From NCBI RefSeq assembly GCF_044542075.1, contig NZ_JBITTU010000007.1:1-64000 (forward strand): a DNA stretch of 64,000 nucleotides, read 5' to 3'. This document shows, piece after piece, positions 42,664-51,056 of the stretch (position 1 is its first letter; each line of letters opens with the position of its first letter). Origin of the DNA: Leeuwenhoekiella sp044542075. Its GTDB lineage: Bacteria > Bacteroidota > Bacteroidia > Flavobacteriales > Flavobacteriaceae. Position numbers and translations under genes: made by a program. The notes below the pieces were generated by a model. It did no database searches, was not told where the DNA came from, and was given only the letters and a program-made list of their open reading frames with translations.

Positions 42664-43998
42664 ATGCTTCAATTTGTTACAAAAATTAAACTGTTATTTA
42701 ATAATCTAACCGGCAAAATAGGTTTTTACCCTTCTTTGTTCGCTTTCGGAGGCTTGTGTTTAGGGTTTATAATGCTGTACGCAGAAAGCCAGGGTATTTC
42801 TAAGTTTTTAATAAAAAATGCTCCTAAACTGGTCATTAATGACGCAGATACTGCCAGAACATTACTTAGCACATTTATTGGCGGAATCATTTCTTTAATG
42901 GTTTTTAGCTTTTCAATGGTAATGATATTGCTTAATCAGGCATCTAATAATTACTCACCGCGTATTCTTCCGGGTTTAATTTCAAACAAACGACATCAAT
43001 ATGTCTTAGGATATTATATAGCTACACTTATATATAGCATCCTAGTTTTATTAAGCATAAAGCCTACTGATAACAAATATCAATTACCGGGATTTTCGGT
43101 GCTTATAGGTATTATTTTGAGCATGTTAGTTTTGGCTCTTTTTATTTATTTTATTCACTCAATTTCTGAAGCAATACAGATTAATAAAATAATTGAGACT
43201 ATCTATCAAAAGGCAAAAACACGTCTATCTGAACTTATTAATCAAACAGATGATGAATATAGCCGTGAGGATTTTCCAGATAGTTCAAACTGGAAAACAG
43301 TTAGAATTGATGAAACCGGTTACTTACAAACTATTGCAACCGGCGCGCTGCTAGAATTTTGTAAAGAGGCAGACTGTAAAATAGAAATACTGGTTGCAAA
43401 GGGTACCTTTATATTAAAAAATGTTCCCATAGCTAAATGTGACATAGATCTTGATGACAAACAACGTGATCAGCTACTTACGTGCTTTGGTTTTTCAAGA
43501 AGCGAGATTGTTACTCATAATTATATTTTAGGCTTTAAACAGCTTACTGAGATCGCTATTAAAGCGATGAGCCCCGGTATTAATGATCCAGGTACTGCAA
43601 TTACGTGTATAGATTATTTATCAGAATTATTTGCGCTGCGCCTATGCAAAGAAGACTTTAGTTATTTTAATAATGAAGATCAACAGGCAGTTATAAGTTT
43701 GCGTACAATTAACTTTAAAGAACTTATTTATTTTGTATTTGCACCGCTGCGGGTGTATTGTAAACACGATATTATAATGCTTCATAAAATACTGACTGCG
43801 CTTTTCTTTCTATTACAAAGCGATAGTGTTATTGAGGGCTACAAAGAGATTATAATAGGTGAAGCAAATATGATTCTCAATGATGCAAAAGAAGCTATTT
43901 CAAACAAAAATGATTTAGATGCGGTATTTGCTATTCGAGAAAAAATTGTTGCTATAAACACAACAGACTTATCACTAACCACGTTAAGTACAGATTAA
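42664..43998 (+). CDS. DUF2254-family membrane protein
   Basis: A 444-residue inner-membrane protein. Four hydrophobic helices lie in the first 185 residues (around 20-40, 68-88, 112-130, 140-160), with the motif FIGGIISLMVFSFSMVMILLNQASNNYSPRILPGLISNKRHQYVLG typical for DUF2254. The rest is a cytoplasmic alpha/beta domain, including AIKAMSPGINDPGTAITCIDYLSELF. Function is unknown for the family. Its last four bases overlap the convergent LytTR gene stop, so no terminator lies between. Together with the LETM1-related gene it could concern membrane or ion homeostasis. Confidence 0.88.
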   Translation: MLQFVTKIKLLFNNLTGKIGFYPSLFAFGGLCLGFIMLYAESQGISKFLIKNAPKLVINDADTARTLLSTFIGGIISLMVFSFSMVMILLNQASNNYSPRILPGLISNKRHQYVLGYYIATLIYSILVLLSIKPTDNKYQLPGFSVLIGIILSMLVLALFIYFIHSISEAIQINKIIETIYQKAKTRLSELINQTDDEYSREDFPDSSNWKTVRIDETGYLQTIATGALLEFCKEADCKIEILVAKGTFILKNVPIAKCDIDLDDKQRDQLLTCFGFSRSEIVTHNYILGFKQLTEIAIKAMSPGINDPGTAITCIDYLSELFALRLCKEDFSYFNNEDQQAVISLRTINFKELIYFVFAPLRVYCKHDIIMLHKILTALFFLLQSDSVIEGYKEIIIGEANMILNDAKEAISNKNDLDAVFAIREKIVAINTTDLSLTTLSTD

Positions 43999-44753
43999 GA
44001 AATCCACAGTTTAAAATCTTTTACACGTTCCCTAGCTACAATAATTTCCAAATCATCCCCAGATTTAAGTTTGATTTGCAAACGCGAATTTGTGTAGCTA
44101 ATAATATCTTGTATTGCCTGTACGTTTACAAAATACTTTCGGCTTACTCTAAAAAAAACATCTGGAGCGAGCTCATCTTCTAAGATTTCTAGTGTCGTAT
44201 CTAAGAGATAATCGCGCTTATCTAATGTACGTGCATAAGTGCCCTTATTTTCACTATAAAAGCACACGACATCTTCAATATTAACCATTTTAAGGTGTTG
44301 CCCTATCTTAACTGTAAAACGTTTTTTATACTCGCGCTCAACCGGGTTAACTCCTAATAATCTACGTATATCATCAAAGTTGAGTTTAACATCTTGAGTA
44401 GTTGTATTTTTTTTTCTGAATTTAATTACAGCTGCTTCAAGCTCCTCATCATCTATAGGTTTTAATAGATAATCTATACTATTCAGCTTAAAAGCTTGTA
44501 ATGCATACTCATCATAAGCCGTGGTAAATATGATTGCACTTGTAACTTCTACAGCATCAAAAATCTCAAAAGACAACCCGTCACTTAATTGAATATCTAA
44601 AAAAATGAGATCTGGATGTTTGTTTTTAGAGAACCAACTTACTGCTTCTTCTACAGAATTTAATTGTACCTGTACATTTAAATCTAAAGCTTCAAGCATA
44701 CGTGTTAGTCGGCGTGCTGCAGGTTTTTCATCTTCGATGACTATTACATCCAT
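43995..44753 (-). CDS. LytTR-family response regulator
   Basis: A 252-residue regulator. The receiver domain (1-118) has acid residues Glu7 and Asp8, phospho-acceptor Asp53 (DLIFLDIQLSDG) and Lys near 103. The C-terminal LytTR DNA-binding domain (about 145-250) has FTVKIGQHLKMVNIEDVVCFYSENKGTYART and VFFRVSRKYFVNVQAIQDI. It is the last gene of a minus-strand operon with a histidine kinase and two small 2TM proteins. It probably controls a promoter with two LytTR repeats. The gene stop overlaps the stop of the DUF2254 gene by 4 bases. Confidence 0.93.
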   Translation of the reverse strand: MDVIVIEDEKPAARRLTRMLEALDLNVQVQLNSVEEAVSWFSKNKHPDLIFLDIQLSDGLSFEIFDAVEVTSAIIFTTAYDEYALQAFKLNSIDYLLKPIDDEELEAAVIKFRKKNTTTQDVKLNFDDIRRLLGVNPVEREYKKRFTVKIGQHLKMVNIEDVVCFYSENKGTYARTLDKRDYLLDTTLEILEDELAPDVFFRVSRKYFVNVQAIQDIISYTNSRLQIKLKSGDDLEIIVARERVKDFKLWIS

Positions 44754-44792
44754 AGTTTAAAAATGTTTCTATAATTTAGATTATCTTCCGTT

Positions 44793-45128
44793 CTATTCCC
44801 AGCGCTCTATAGAAGAAATTCGCTCTTCTTCACGCTTTAAATACTCTTCTATTTTACGTTTTTTCCATTTCTTGTAATACGACTCAAAGATGCTTCCGTG
44901 TTTGAGGTAAATATAATAACCTACAATACTTAACCCATAGCCACCCACCATACAAATAGGTGACCAAAATGGAATATGTTGACTAATTCTACCTCCATCA
45001 AAGACACCTGCACAAAAAGCCACATACAGCGCAGATAGGATAATATAAATAGGTATGTGATTGTACAAGTCTTTAAGCTGCTTTACACGCTTTACGACAT
45101 CTGTATAAGTTTTATCTTGATTATTCAT
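44793..45128 (-). CDS. 2TM-domain protein (b)
   Basis: A 111-residue membrane protein of two hydrophobic helices (about 25-43 and 55-75), the 2TM domain family (PF13239). Before helix 1 is a conserved segment VVKRVKQLKDLYNHIPIYIILSA, and after helix 2 is KKWKKRKIEEYLKREEER. The end SSIERWE matches the end SNMGRWE of the upstream protein, so these genes are diverged duplicates. It is 40 bases from the LytTR gene and 15 from the upstream 2TM gene. Function unknown, but the link to a sensor kinase with the same domain suggests membrane partner roles. Confidence 0.85.
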   Translation of the reverse strand: MNNQDKTYTDVVKRVKQLKDLYNHIPIYIILSALYVAFCAGVFDGGRISQHIPFWSPICMVGGYGLSIVGYYIYLKHGSIFESYYKKWKKRKIEEYLKREEERISSIERWE

Positions 45129-45143
45129 AGTGTCAATTTTTAT

Positions 45144-45458
45144 TTATTCCCAACGTCCCATATTAGATTGTGATTTTTCTTGACGCTCCATAAACTCTTT
45201 TATTTTACGGTTTTCCCAATCTTTACTTACAATAGGATTCCAGTTAAACGCCTTAGCTGCTTGAAACAATAAACCTACTCCCCATCCTAATGCTGCCCAA
45301 AGAAACCAGGGGTACCTAAGATTGTTTGTATAATAATTAAGTGCTGCTAAAGCCCCTATTACAAGCACATAACTCATAAGGCTACCGTAAAATTTCTTGA
45401 TTTCTGCTACTTGTTCTTTAGCTTGCAAGTACCTGTTTTCTTTGTCAAAATTTTCCAT
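45144..45458 (-). CDS. 2TM-domain protein (a)
   Basis: A 104-residue two-helix membrane protein of the 2TM family: KEQVAEIKKFYGSLMSYVLVIGALAALNYYT forms the first helix, and WAALGWGVGLLFQAAKAFNW the second, followed by KDWENRKIKEFMERQEKSQSNMGRWE. It is very like the C-terminal domain of the histidine kinase in the same operon (AALGWGLGVFFHAADVFNWN and KNWEDRKIKQLMDQQ). It lies 102 bases after the kinase gene and 15 bases before the next 2TM gene. Confidence 0.88.
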   Translation of the reverse strand: MENFDKENRYLQAKEQVAEIKKFYGSLMSYVLVIGALAALNYYTNNLRYPWFLWAALGWGVGLLFQAAKAFNWNPIVSKDWENRKIKEFMERQEKSQSNMGRWE

Positions 45459-45560
45459 TTTATTTTGTTTTATTGTTTATACTGAAACAAATTTGCTGCG
45501 ATTTCAGGTTAAATTCAATTTCAAATTACCCGATTGTCATTTTAAGTGACTCAACTGTAA

Positions 45561-46898
45561 TTACTTTCTTTTTTGTTGATCCATCAACTGCTTAATTTTA
45601 CGATCTTCCCAATTTTTACCTAATAGAAAATTCCAATTAAACACATCTGCTGCGTGAAAAAACACACCTAATCCCCATCCGAGTGCCGGGAAAATAGCCC
45701 AGGGAAATGAGCCGCTGTACAGGTTTAACCCTATTAATATCGGTATAATTAAACAGTATAGACCAAAATTGATGTAAAAGCCTTTTAACTTTTCTACGTG
45801 TTCTTTAGCCATCGCATATTTCTTTTCCGAGAGGTAGTATTCTGTATTCATAACCGGTTGTTTTAATTGGTGAGTAAGTGTAGGTATTTTAATGATAAAC
45901 TCCGTTTCCGTAGTATTAATTTGAACAATTCTTGAGGTAAGCAATGCATAGCGCTGTTTAATATTTATAAGACCTACACCACTACTCTTTTCCATTATTT
46001 TTTTAGGTTGAAGATTATTTCTTACGATAAGATAATTACCGGCTTCTTCAATGGTAATATGTAACTGATACCGGTCACTTACCACATTGTGCTTAACAGC
46101 ATTTTCCAGTAATAACTGTAAAGCCAGCGGCACTACTTTAGCTTCAGGATTAATAACGTGTTGCGGCATAGTAAATACGATACTGTCTTCGTAACGCATC
46201 TTAAGTAGTGTCATATAAGTCTTAGCAAATGCAAGTTCTTCTTCAAGAGATATAAGTTCTTTATTTTTTTGCTCTAAAACATAACGATATACTTTAGAAA
46301 GTGAGGTGGTAAACTTTTGTGCCTGCTGCGGATTTTCTTCAATTAAACTCGTAAGTACATTAAGACTATTAAACAAAAAATGGGGATCTAACTGGTTCTT
46401 CAACGCGTCAAACTGTGCTGAAGCCGTACCCGCTATAATCTTTTGCTCCTTTACCTGCCTGTCTTTTTTATATCGATAATAAAAGAAAAAGTAGAAAATC
46501 ACATTACAGACCAGCGCGATAAGAAGAGGTATCCAGTATCCTGAGAAGGACTCTTCTTGTACAAATTTAAAGAGGTCTATTTCCTGAGTGATAGACTTAA
46601 GAAACATACGAATCAAAAAAATACCAGAAATAGTTACAAAAAGACTAGCCGTTATTGCTTTAATAAGGTGTTTAAAAGCGTAAAGATTGTTTAAGTTTTT
46701 ACCATAATAATATTTGAACACACTCATATTAAATAGGTACAGCACCACTGAATACACCATACTTTGTGCAAAATCCTCTGCTAGTGAGCTGTTAAAAGCT
46801 AAGGCGTTGCCTCCTCCTAGATGAATTATTAAAAAAACTATGTAAATAGCAAATCCTACTATACAAGCTTTTCCAAATTCCTTTATAAAATTGTTCAT
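45561..46898 (-). CDS. LytS-like sensor histidine kinase fused to a C-terminal 2TM domain
   Basis: A 445-residue membrane kinase. Four helices lie in the first 141 residues (about 8-28, 46-66, 78-100, 121-141). Then comes the His_kinase domain (LDPHFLFNSLNVLTSLIEE, His173) and a HATPase-like domain with LLLENAVKHNVV around 265-276 and GVGLINIKQRY. The last ~85 residues form a second pair of helices, the same 2TM domain as the two small proteins downstream (with ALGWGLGVFFHAADVFNWN). Thus the kinase carries its own membrane module at both ends. It is preceded by a 56-residue peptide gene and followed by 2TM and LytTR genes. Confidence 0.9.
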   Translation of the reverse strand: MNNFIKEFGKACIVGFAIYIVFLIIHLGGGNALAFNSSLAEDFAQSMVYSVVLYLFNMSVFKYYYGKNLNNLYAFKHLIKAITASLFVTISGIFLIRMFLKSITQEIDLFKFVQEESFSGYWIPLLIALVCNVIFYFFFYYRYKKDRQVKEQKIIAGTASAQFDALKNQLDPHFLFNSLNVLTSLIEENPQQAQKFTTSLSKVYRYVLEQKNKELISLEEELAFAKTYMTLLKMRYEDSIVFTMPQHVINPEAKVVPLALQLLLENAVKHNVVSDRYQLHITIEEAGNYLIVRNNLQPKKIMEKSSGVGLINIKQRYALLTSRIVQINTTETEFIIKIPTLTHQLKQPVMNTEYYLSEKKYAMAKEHVEKLKGFYINFGLYCLIIPILIGLNLYSGSFPWAIFPALGWGLGVFFHAADVFNWNFLLGKNWEDRKIKQLMDQQKRK

Positions 46899-46927
46899 AT
46901 TAAATTTCGTTAAGGCTTATCATAAGA

Positions 46928-47098
46928 TTATTCCTTTTTTTTAAAGTTATTACAATCTTCAGAACTGTCATAAACTACTGCAGTATCTAATTCATTTAAT
47001 AGCTCTTTTTCAAAGCTACCAGAAGCAGTTGTTAAAGCAGATTGAGGCATTGTTGACAAGGCTACTAGGTGTACTAGCCAGATAAATAATTTAATCAT
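46928..47098 (-). CDS. Small membrane or secreted peptide
   Basis: A 56-residue protein (start ATG at 47098): hydrophobic N-terminus MIKLFIWLVHLVALS followed by a short, acidic and Lys-rich C-terminus EDCNNFKKKE. I do not recognise it. It ends 29 bases before the kinase gene on the same strand, so it is a leader gene of the operon. A Cys at residue 49 may be notable. It may be a signal or regulator peptide of the kinase; that is inference. An in-frame codon at 47128 would give ten extra residues. Confidence 0.5.
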   Translation of the reverse strand: MIKLFIWLVHLVALSTMPQSALTTASGSFEKELLNELDTAVVYDSSEDCNNFKKKE

Positions 47099-47242
47099 TA
47101 CTCTTTGATTTTTGATTAGACACCTCAAAGATTAAAATTAGAATTGCCTTTTATTAATCTCTGTTACCGAATTGTAGATTTTAGACACCCAATTGTAAAA
47201 TGCTTATAGACTTACTTATAACGTTAACAATTACACAAAAAC

Positions 47243-47272
47243 TTTAAGCCTAGTGCAGAATTAATAATTTTG
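47243..47272 (+). promoter_or_regulatory. Promoter of the phosphoesterase-barrel lipoprotein gene
   Basis: TTTA (47243-47246), 18 bases, then TAATTTTG (47265-47272), a perfect TAnnTTTG, ending 26 bases before the ATG. Confidence 0.65.
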
Positions 47273-47298
47273 CTCAAATACGCTTAAATCGCCCCAAA

Positions 47299-50200
47299 AT
47301 GAAACAGAAACTACATACCTATTCCCTACTGCTAATTGCTGCATTTTTAATTTATTCCTGCGCCAGCAAACGCACGCAATTTATCGAGTCAGGAACTAAA
47401 TTAAGCGGTTCATCATTAGACACTGCCGCGTACAGAAGCGTTTTTCTTCTGGGAAATTTGGGTTCAAGTAAAAAAGGACCTAATAGAGACCTTATAACTG
47501 GTTTTAATAATTTTCAAAAGGAAAAAGCACATCAAGATGATTATCTGATGATTCTGGGTGATAATGTTTATGCCAGTAAGCTTACGGAAGATAATAACGA
47601 AGAGCAGCTTAAAGATGTCATAGATTTAATTGAAAACTTTAACGGAAAAACACTTGTAATTCCTGGTGAAAATGAATGGAATGATCACGGTGTAGCAGGT
47701 CTAGAAAAGATTGAAGATTTTATAGAAAAGAAAATGGGAAAAGACAATCATTTTCAACCTGAAAATGGGTGTCCTATTGAAACCATGAGCGTAGATGAGG
47801 AAACCGAAATAATTATTGTAGATTCTCAATGGTATATCGAAGACTGGAGTAAACACCCGGGTTTTAACGACAAATGTGGAATTAAAACGCGCGCACAATT
47901 TTTGACTATTTTAAAAGATGAGGCGCGTAAAGCACAACATAAAAATGTGCTTCTGGTGATGCACCATCCCTTATATTCTAACGGAATCTATGGTGGTGAG
48001 ATGAGTACCCGTGCTTTATATAGACCTTCTGCCGAAAATGCTTATATACCCGGTGCCGGCTTCATTTGGGCTTTTGCCCGTACACAGGGCGGCATATCAA
48101 AACAAGATCAATTTAACCCGTTAATGAATAGCTTGATGCAGGAGATTAAAACGATGGCTATAGATCTTCCCAGACTGTTTGTACTTTCTGCACACGAGCG
48201 CTCTATGCAGTATATAGAAAACGGTTCTATACGCCAGATAATCACAGGCACAGGAAGTAAAACCGAATATGCAAGATTGGGTAAAGACGGCTTATTTGCT
48301 TCGGTAGAACCGGGATTTTCAGAAATACGTTTGTTTAAAGATGGTGCCTCAACAGTGCATTTTTATACCTTAAATACTCAAAAACAAATCGTCGAGACTT
48401 TTTCAAAAGAAGCGTTTTTAAAACCAAAAGCTTATCCTGTAGATTCGTTACCCGTAACATTTCCGAAGACAAAAAAAGCACGTATTTATCCACTTGATCT
48501 TGTTGAAGTAACACCTAAATATGAGAAAAAATGGGGTAAACATTACAGAGATTTATACGGCGTCGAAATTGAAGCTCCTGTTGCCATTCTTGATACACTT
48601 TATGGTGGCCTTAAAGTAGAACGCGCAGGTGGTGGACATCAAACGCAGTCGTTACGACTGGTAGATAAGGATGACAGAGAATACAATATGCGGGCTTTAG
48701 CTAAAGATCCTTTTGCGTTTTTAAAATCTTCTGGCTACGACGATCTGGATGCTCAGGAATATTTTAAAGGGACCTTACCTGCTCGCCTAATTGAAGATTT
48801 TTACACCGCCTCACATCCTTATGGCGCATTTGCTATACCAAAACTGGCAGGAGCAGCAGACCTCAACCACACCCATCCTAAGGTGTTCTATGTACCTAAA
48901 CAAAAACGCTTAGGTGATTTTAATGAAACCCACGGAGATCGCCTGTATATGATTGTAGAAAAGCCAGATGCAGATTTTAACGGGGATCATATGTTTGGTT
49001 TTAATGAAGATGTCGAGAGTACAACAGATCTTTTTGAGGCCATTCGGGAAGATGAGAAAAATGTGGTTGCAGAAAAAGACTATATACGAGCACGTGTTTT
49101 TGATATGCTTGTGGGAGATTGGGACCGTCACGAAGACCAGTGGCGCTGGGCAGAACGTAAAGACAGTGCAGGTATAGCGACGTATATAGCAATACCTCGT
49201 GATCGCGACCAGGTGTTTTCAAAATTTGACGGAAAAATTATTAAAACGCTTCAAAAGTTTATGGCGAGTACACGCGAACTTTCAAACTACGGCCCAGATA
49301 TAGAATTTATTGAGAAATTTAGTGAAAGTGCCATCACCTTAGATCGCGCCATATTACAAAAAACCACAAAGAAAGAATGGTTAGACGCAGTTGATTACAT
49401 TCAGGAAAATATCACAACAGATGTAGTTGCAAAAGCTTTTGCAGACATTCCTGATGAAATACAGGATGAAGATTGGCTGCAATTACAAGATGATTTGCTA
49501 AAGCGCAAAAGCAACCTTAAAGACATCGTAGAACGCTATTATACATTCTATATTAAATTTCAAACACTTAAGGGAACAGATAAGGATGATCATTTTTACA
49601 TCACCCGCAATGATGATGGCACAACGCGTATTAAAGCAGTTAGAATTGAAGATAACGAAGACGGAAGCCTACTTTTTGACCGTACATTTTATCCTCAGGA
49701 AACTCAAGAAATATGGATTTATGGTCTTGATGATGATGATGTTTTTACTACAGATGGCAACGGAAAAAGCAGCATTAAATTAATAATTGCAGGTGGGCTG
49801 GATGACGATATTTATGATCTTAAAAATGGAAATAATCTTACCATATACGATCAGCCTAAAGGCAATAAAATAGAATCTAATAATGGGGCTCGTATGCGTT
49901 TTAGTTCGGTTTATGAGAATCATATTTATGATACAGAACGCCGTCCCGGAGAAGCAAAAAAAATAGCTCTAGAACTACCTTATAATCCAGATTGGGGAGT
50001 CGCTCCTCATTTGCGATTTGCACGTCAAAAATTAGGTTTTGAACGCAACCCTTTTACTTCGCAATTTGTTTTAGACGCACAGTATTTTTCACTAACGCAA
50101 GCAGCAATTTTTAAGGCTGAATTACATTTTGCAAATATTTTTCCGGAATGGAATTTTAAGATTTCTGGTCTTGCAACCACAAATAATTATACAGAAAACT

Positions 50201-50964
50201 TTTTTGGCTTCGGAAATGAAACTTTAAATTCTGCCACAAATTTTGATTTTAACCGCATTAATATGCAGAAATTTGAAGGCGGCGCAGGCGTGTATTACAA
50301 CGGAGAATATGGTAGTTCATTTGAAGCCTCTTTTAAGTTTCAAAAATTTGAACTTGATCCTTCACTTTCAATAAACATACCTAAAAATCTCATTAATAAT
50401 GAATATGCTACGGTGATCGCAATTTATTCCTACAAGAGCATAGACAACATAAATTTTCCTACACGAGGGATGTTTTTTGAAGCTTCGGGGTATTATAGTG
50501 ATAACTTAAATTCTGCTGAGACGGTTTTTGCAGCAGACCCCAAAATCACTTTTTGGAATGCGATAGACAGCTCACGAGATTTGGTTTTAAAAACACAGGT
50601 AGATGGGCAAGTACGTTTTGGTAATGATATTCCTTTTTATCAGGCGGCTCGTTTGGGAGGTAATTCTGGTTTGAGAAGTTACCGTCTAGATCGGTTTGCA
50701 GGAGATCAGTCACTTCGTGCTTCCGCAGATATTTTATATCAGTTTAAACCATTAAAAACTGCTCTTTTTCCCGTACGTTCACACCTGTTTGCAGGTTATG
50801 ATTTAGGTCGTGTATGGATAAATAATGAAGACTCAAAAATGTGGCATACCAGTTATGGAGGTGGTCTAAATTTTAGTATAGGTTCTTTCTTAAATAGTAC
50901 CTTTAGTTACTTCACAGGTGATGAGGGTGGCCGCTTTCAATTTGGGTTAAAATTTGGTGCTTGA
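47299..50964 (+). CDS. Lipoprotein fusing a metallophosphoesterase-like domain to a BamA-like beta-barrel
   Basis: A 1221-residue envelope protein. The lipobox IYSC gives Cys21. Residues 45-370 form a calcineurin-like phosphoesterase domain: GDN (87-89), GENEW (123-127, replacing GNHE), HH (222-223) and His299; the first motif, usually with a metal-binding Asp, reads LLGNLGS (51-57), Asn at 53. A middle part (about 420-830) includes ARVFDMLVGDWDRHEDQWRWAE, resembling HipA/kinase-type residues, and repeated DDDx motifs. The last ~350 residues are barrel strands with GLRSYRLDRFAGDQSLRAS, similar to BamA's RGY/F motif. It likely sits in the outer membrane. Function unknown. Confidence 0.82.
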   Translation: MKQKLHTYSLLLIAAFLIYSCASKRTQFIESGTKLSGSSLDTAAYRSVFLLGNLGSSKKGPNRDLITGFNNFQKEKAHQDDYLMILGDNVYASKLTEDNNEEQLKDVIDLIENFNGKTLVIPGENEWNDHGVAGLEKIEDFIEKKMGKDNHFQPENGCPIETMSVDEETEIIIVDSQWYIEDWSKHPGFNDKCGIKTRAQFLTILKDEARKAQHKNVLLVMHHPLYSNGIYGGEMSTRALYRPSAENAYIPGAGFIWAFARTQGGISKQDQFNPLMNSLMQEIKTMAIDLPRLFVLSAHERSMQYIENGSIRQIITGTGSKTEYARLGKDGLFASVEPGFSEIRLFKDGASTVHFYTLNTQKQIVETFSKEAFLKPKAYPVDSLPVTFPKTKKARIYPLDLVEVTPKYEKKWGKHYRDLYGVEIEAPVAILDTLYGGLKVERAGGGHQTQSLRLVDKDDREYNMRALAKDPFAFLKSSGYDDLDAQEYFKGTLPARLIEDFYTASHPYGAFAIPKLAGAADLNHTHPKVFYVPKQKRLGDFNETHGDRLYMIVEKPDADFNGDHMFGFNEDVESTTDLFEAIREDEKNVVAEKDYIRARVFDMLVGDWDRHEDQWRWAERKDSAGIATYIAIPRDRDQVFSKFDGKIIKTLQKFMASTRELSNYGPDIEFIEKFSESAITLDRAILQKTTKKEWLDAVDYIQENITTDVVAKAFADIPDEIQDEDWLQLQDDLLKRKSNLKDIVERYYTFYIKFQTLKGTDKDDHFYITRNDDGTTRIKAVRIEDNEDGSLLFDRTFYPQETQEIWIYGLDDDDVFTTDGNGKSSIKLIIAGGLDDDIYDLKNGNNLTIYDQPKGNKIESNNGARMRFSSVYENHIYDTERRPGEAKKIALELPYNPDWGVAPHLRFARQKLGFERNPFTSQFVLDAQYFSLTQAAIFKAELHFANIFPEWNFKISGLATTNNYTENFFGFGNETLNSATNFDFNRINMQKFEGGAGVYYNGEYGSSFEASFKFQKFELDPSLSINIPKNLINNEYATVIAIYSYKSIDNINFPTRGMFFEASGYYSDNLNSAETVFAADPKITFWNAIDSSRDLVLKTQVDGQVRFGNDIPFYQAARLGGNSGLRSYRLDRFAGDQSLRASADILYQFKPLKTALFPVRSHLFAGYDLGRVWINNEDSKMWHTSYGGGLNFSIGSFLNSTFSYFTGDEGGRFQFGLKFGA

Positions 50965-51029
50965 ACAAGAAAAATAAATTCTGTTAAATCAATGTAACAC
51001 GAGTTACCCAGATACCACAATAGGTGTCT

Positions 51030-51037
51030 TATCTTTG
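51030..51037 (+). promoter_or_regulatory. -7 element of the persulfide dioxygenase gene
   Basis: TATCTTTG is a perfect TAnnTTTG element 20 bases before the ATG at 51057. It shows that the in-frame GTG at 51024 cannot be the real start, since it would lie upstream of the transcript. Confidence 0.7.
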
Positions 51038-51056
51038 TTCTAGAAAATTAGATACG

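Noticed and set aside
48910..49222. Several overlapping frames on both strands inside the phosphoesterase-barrel gene
   Set aside because: They are shadows of the long gene at 47299-50964 and carry no recognisable domains.
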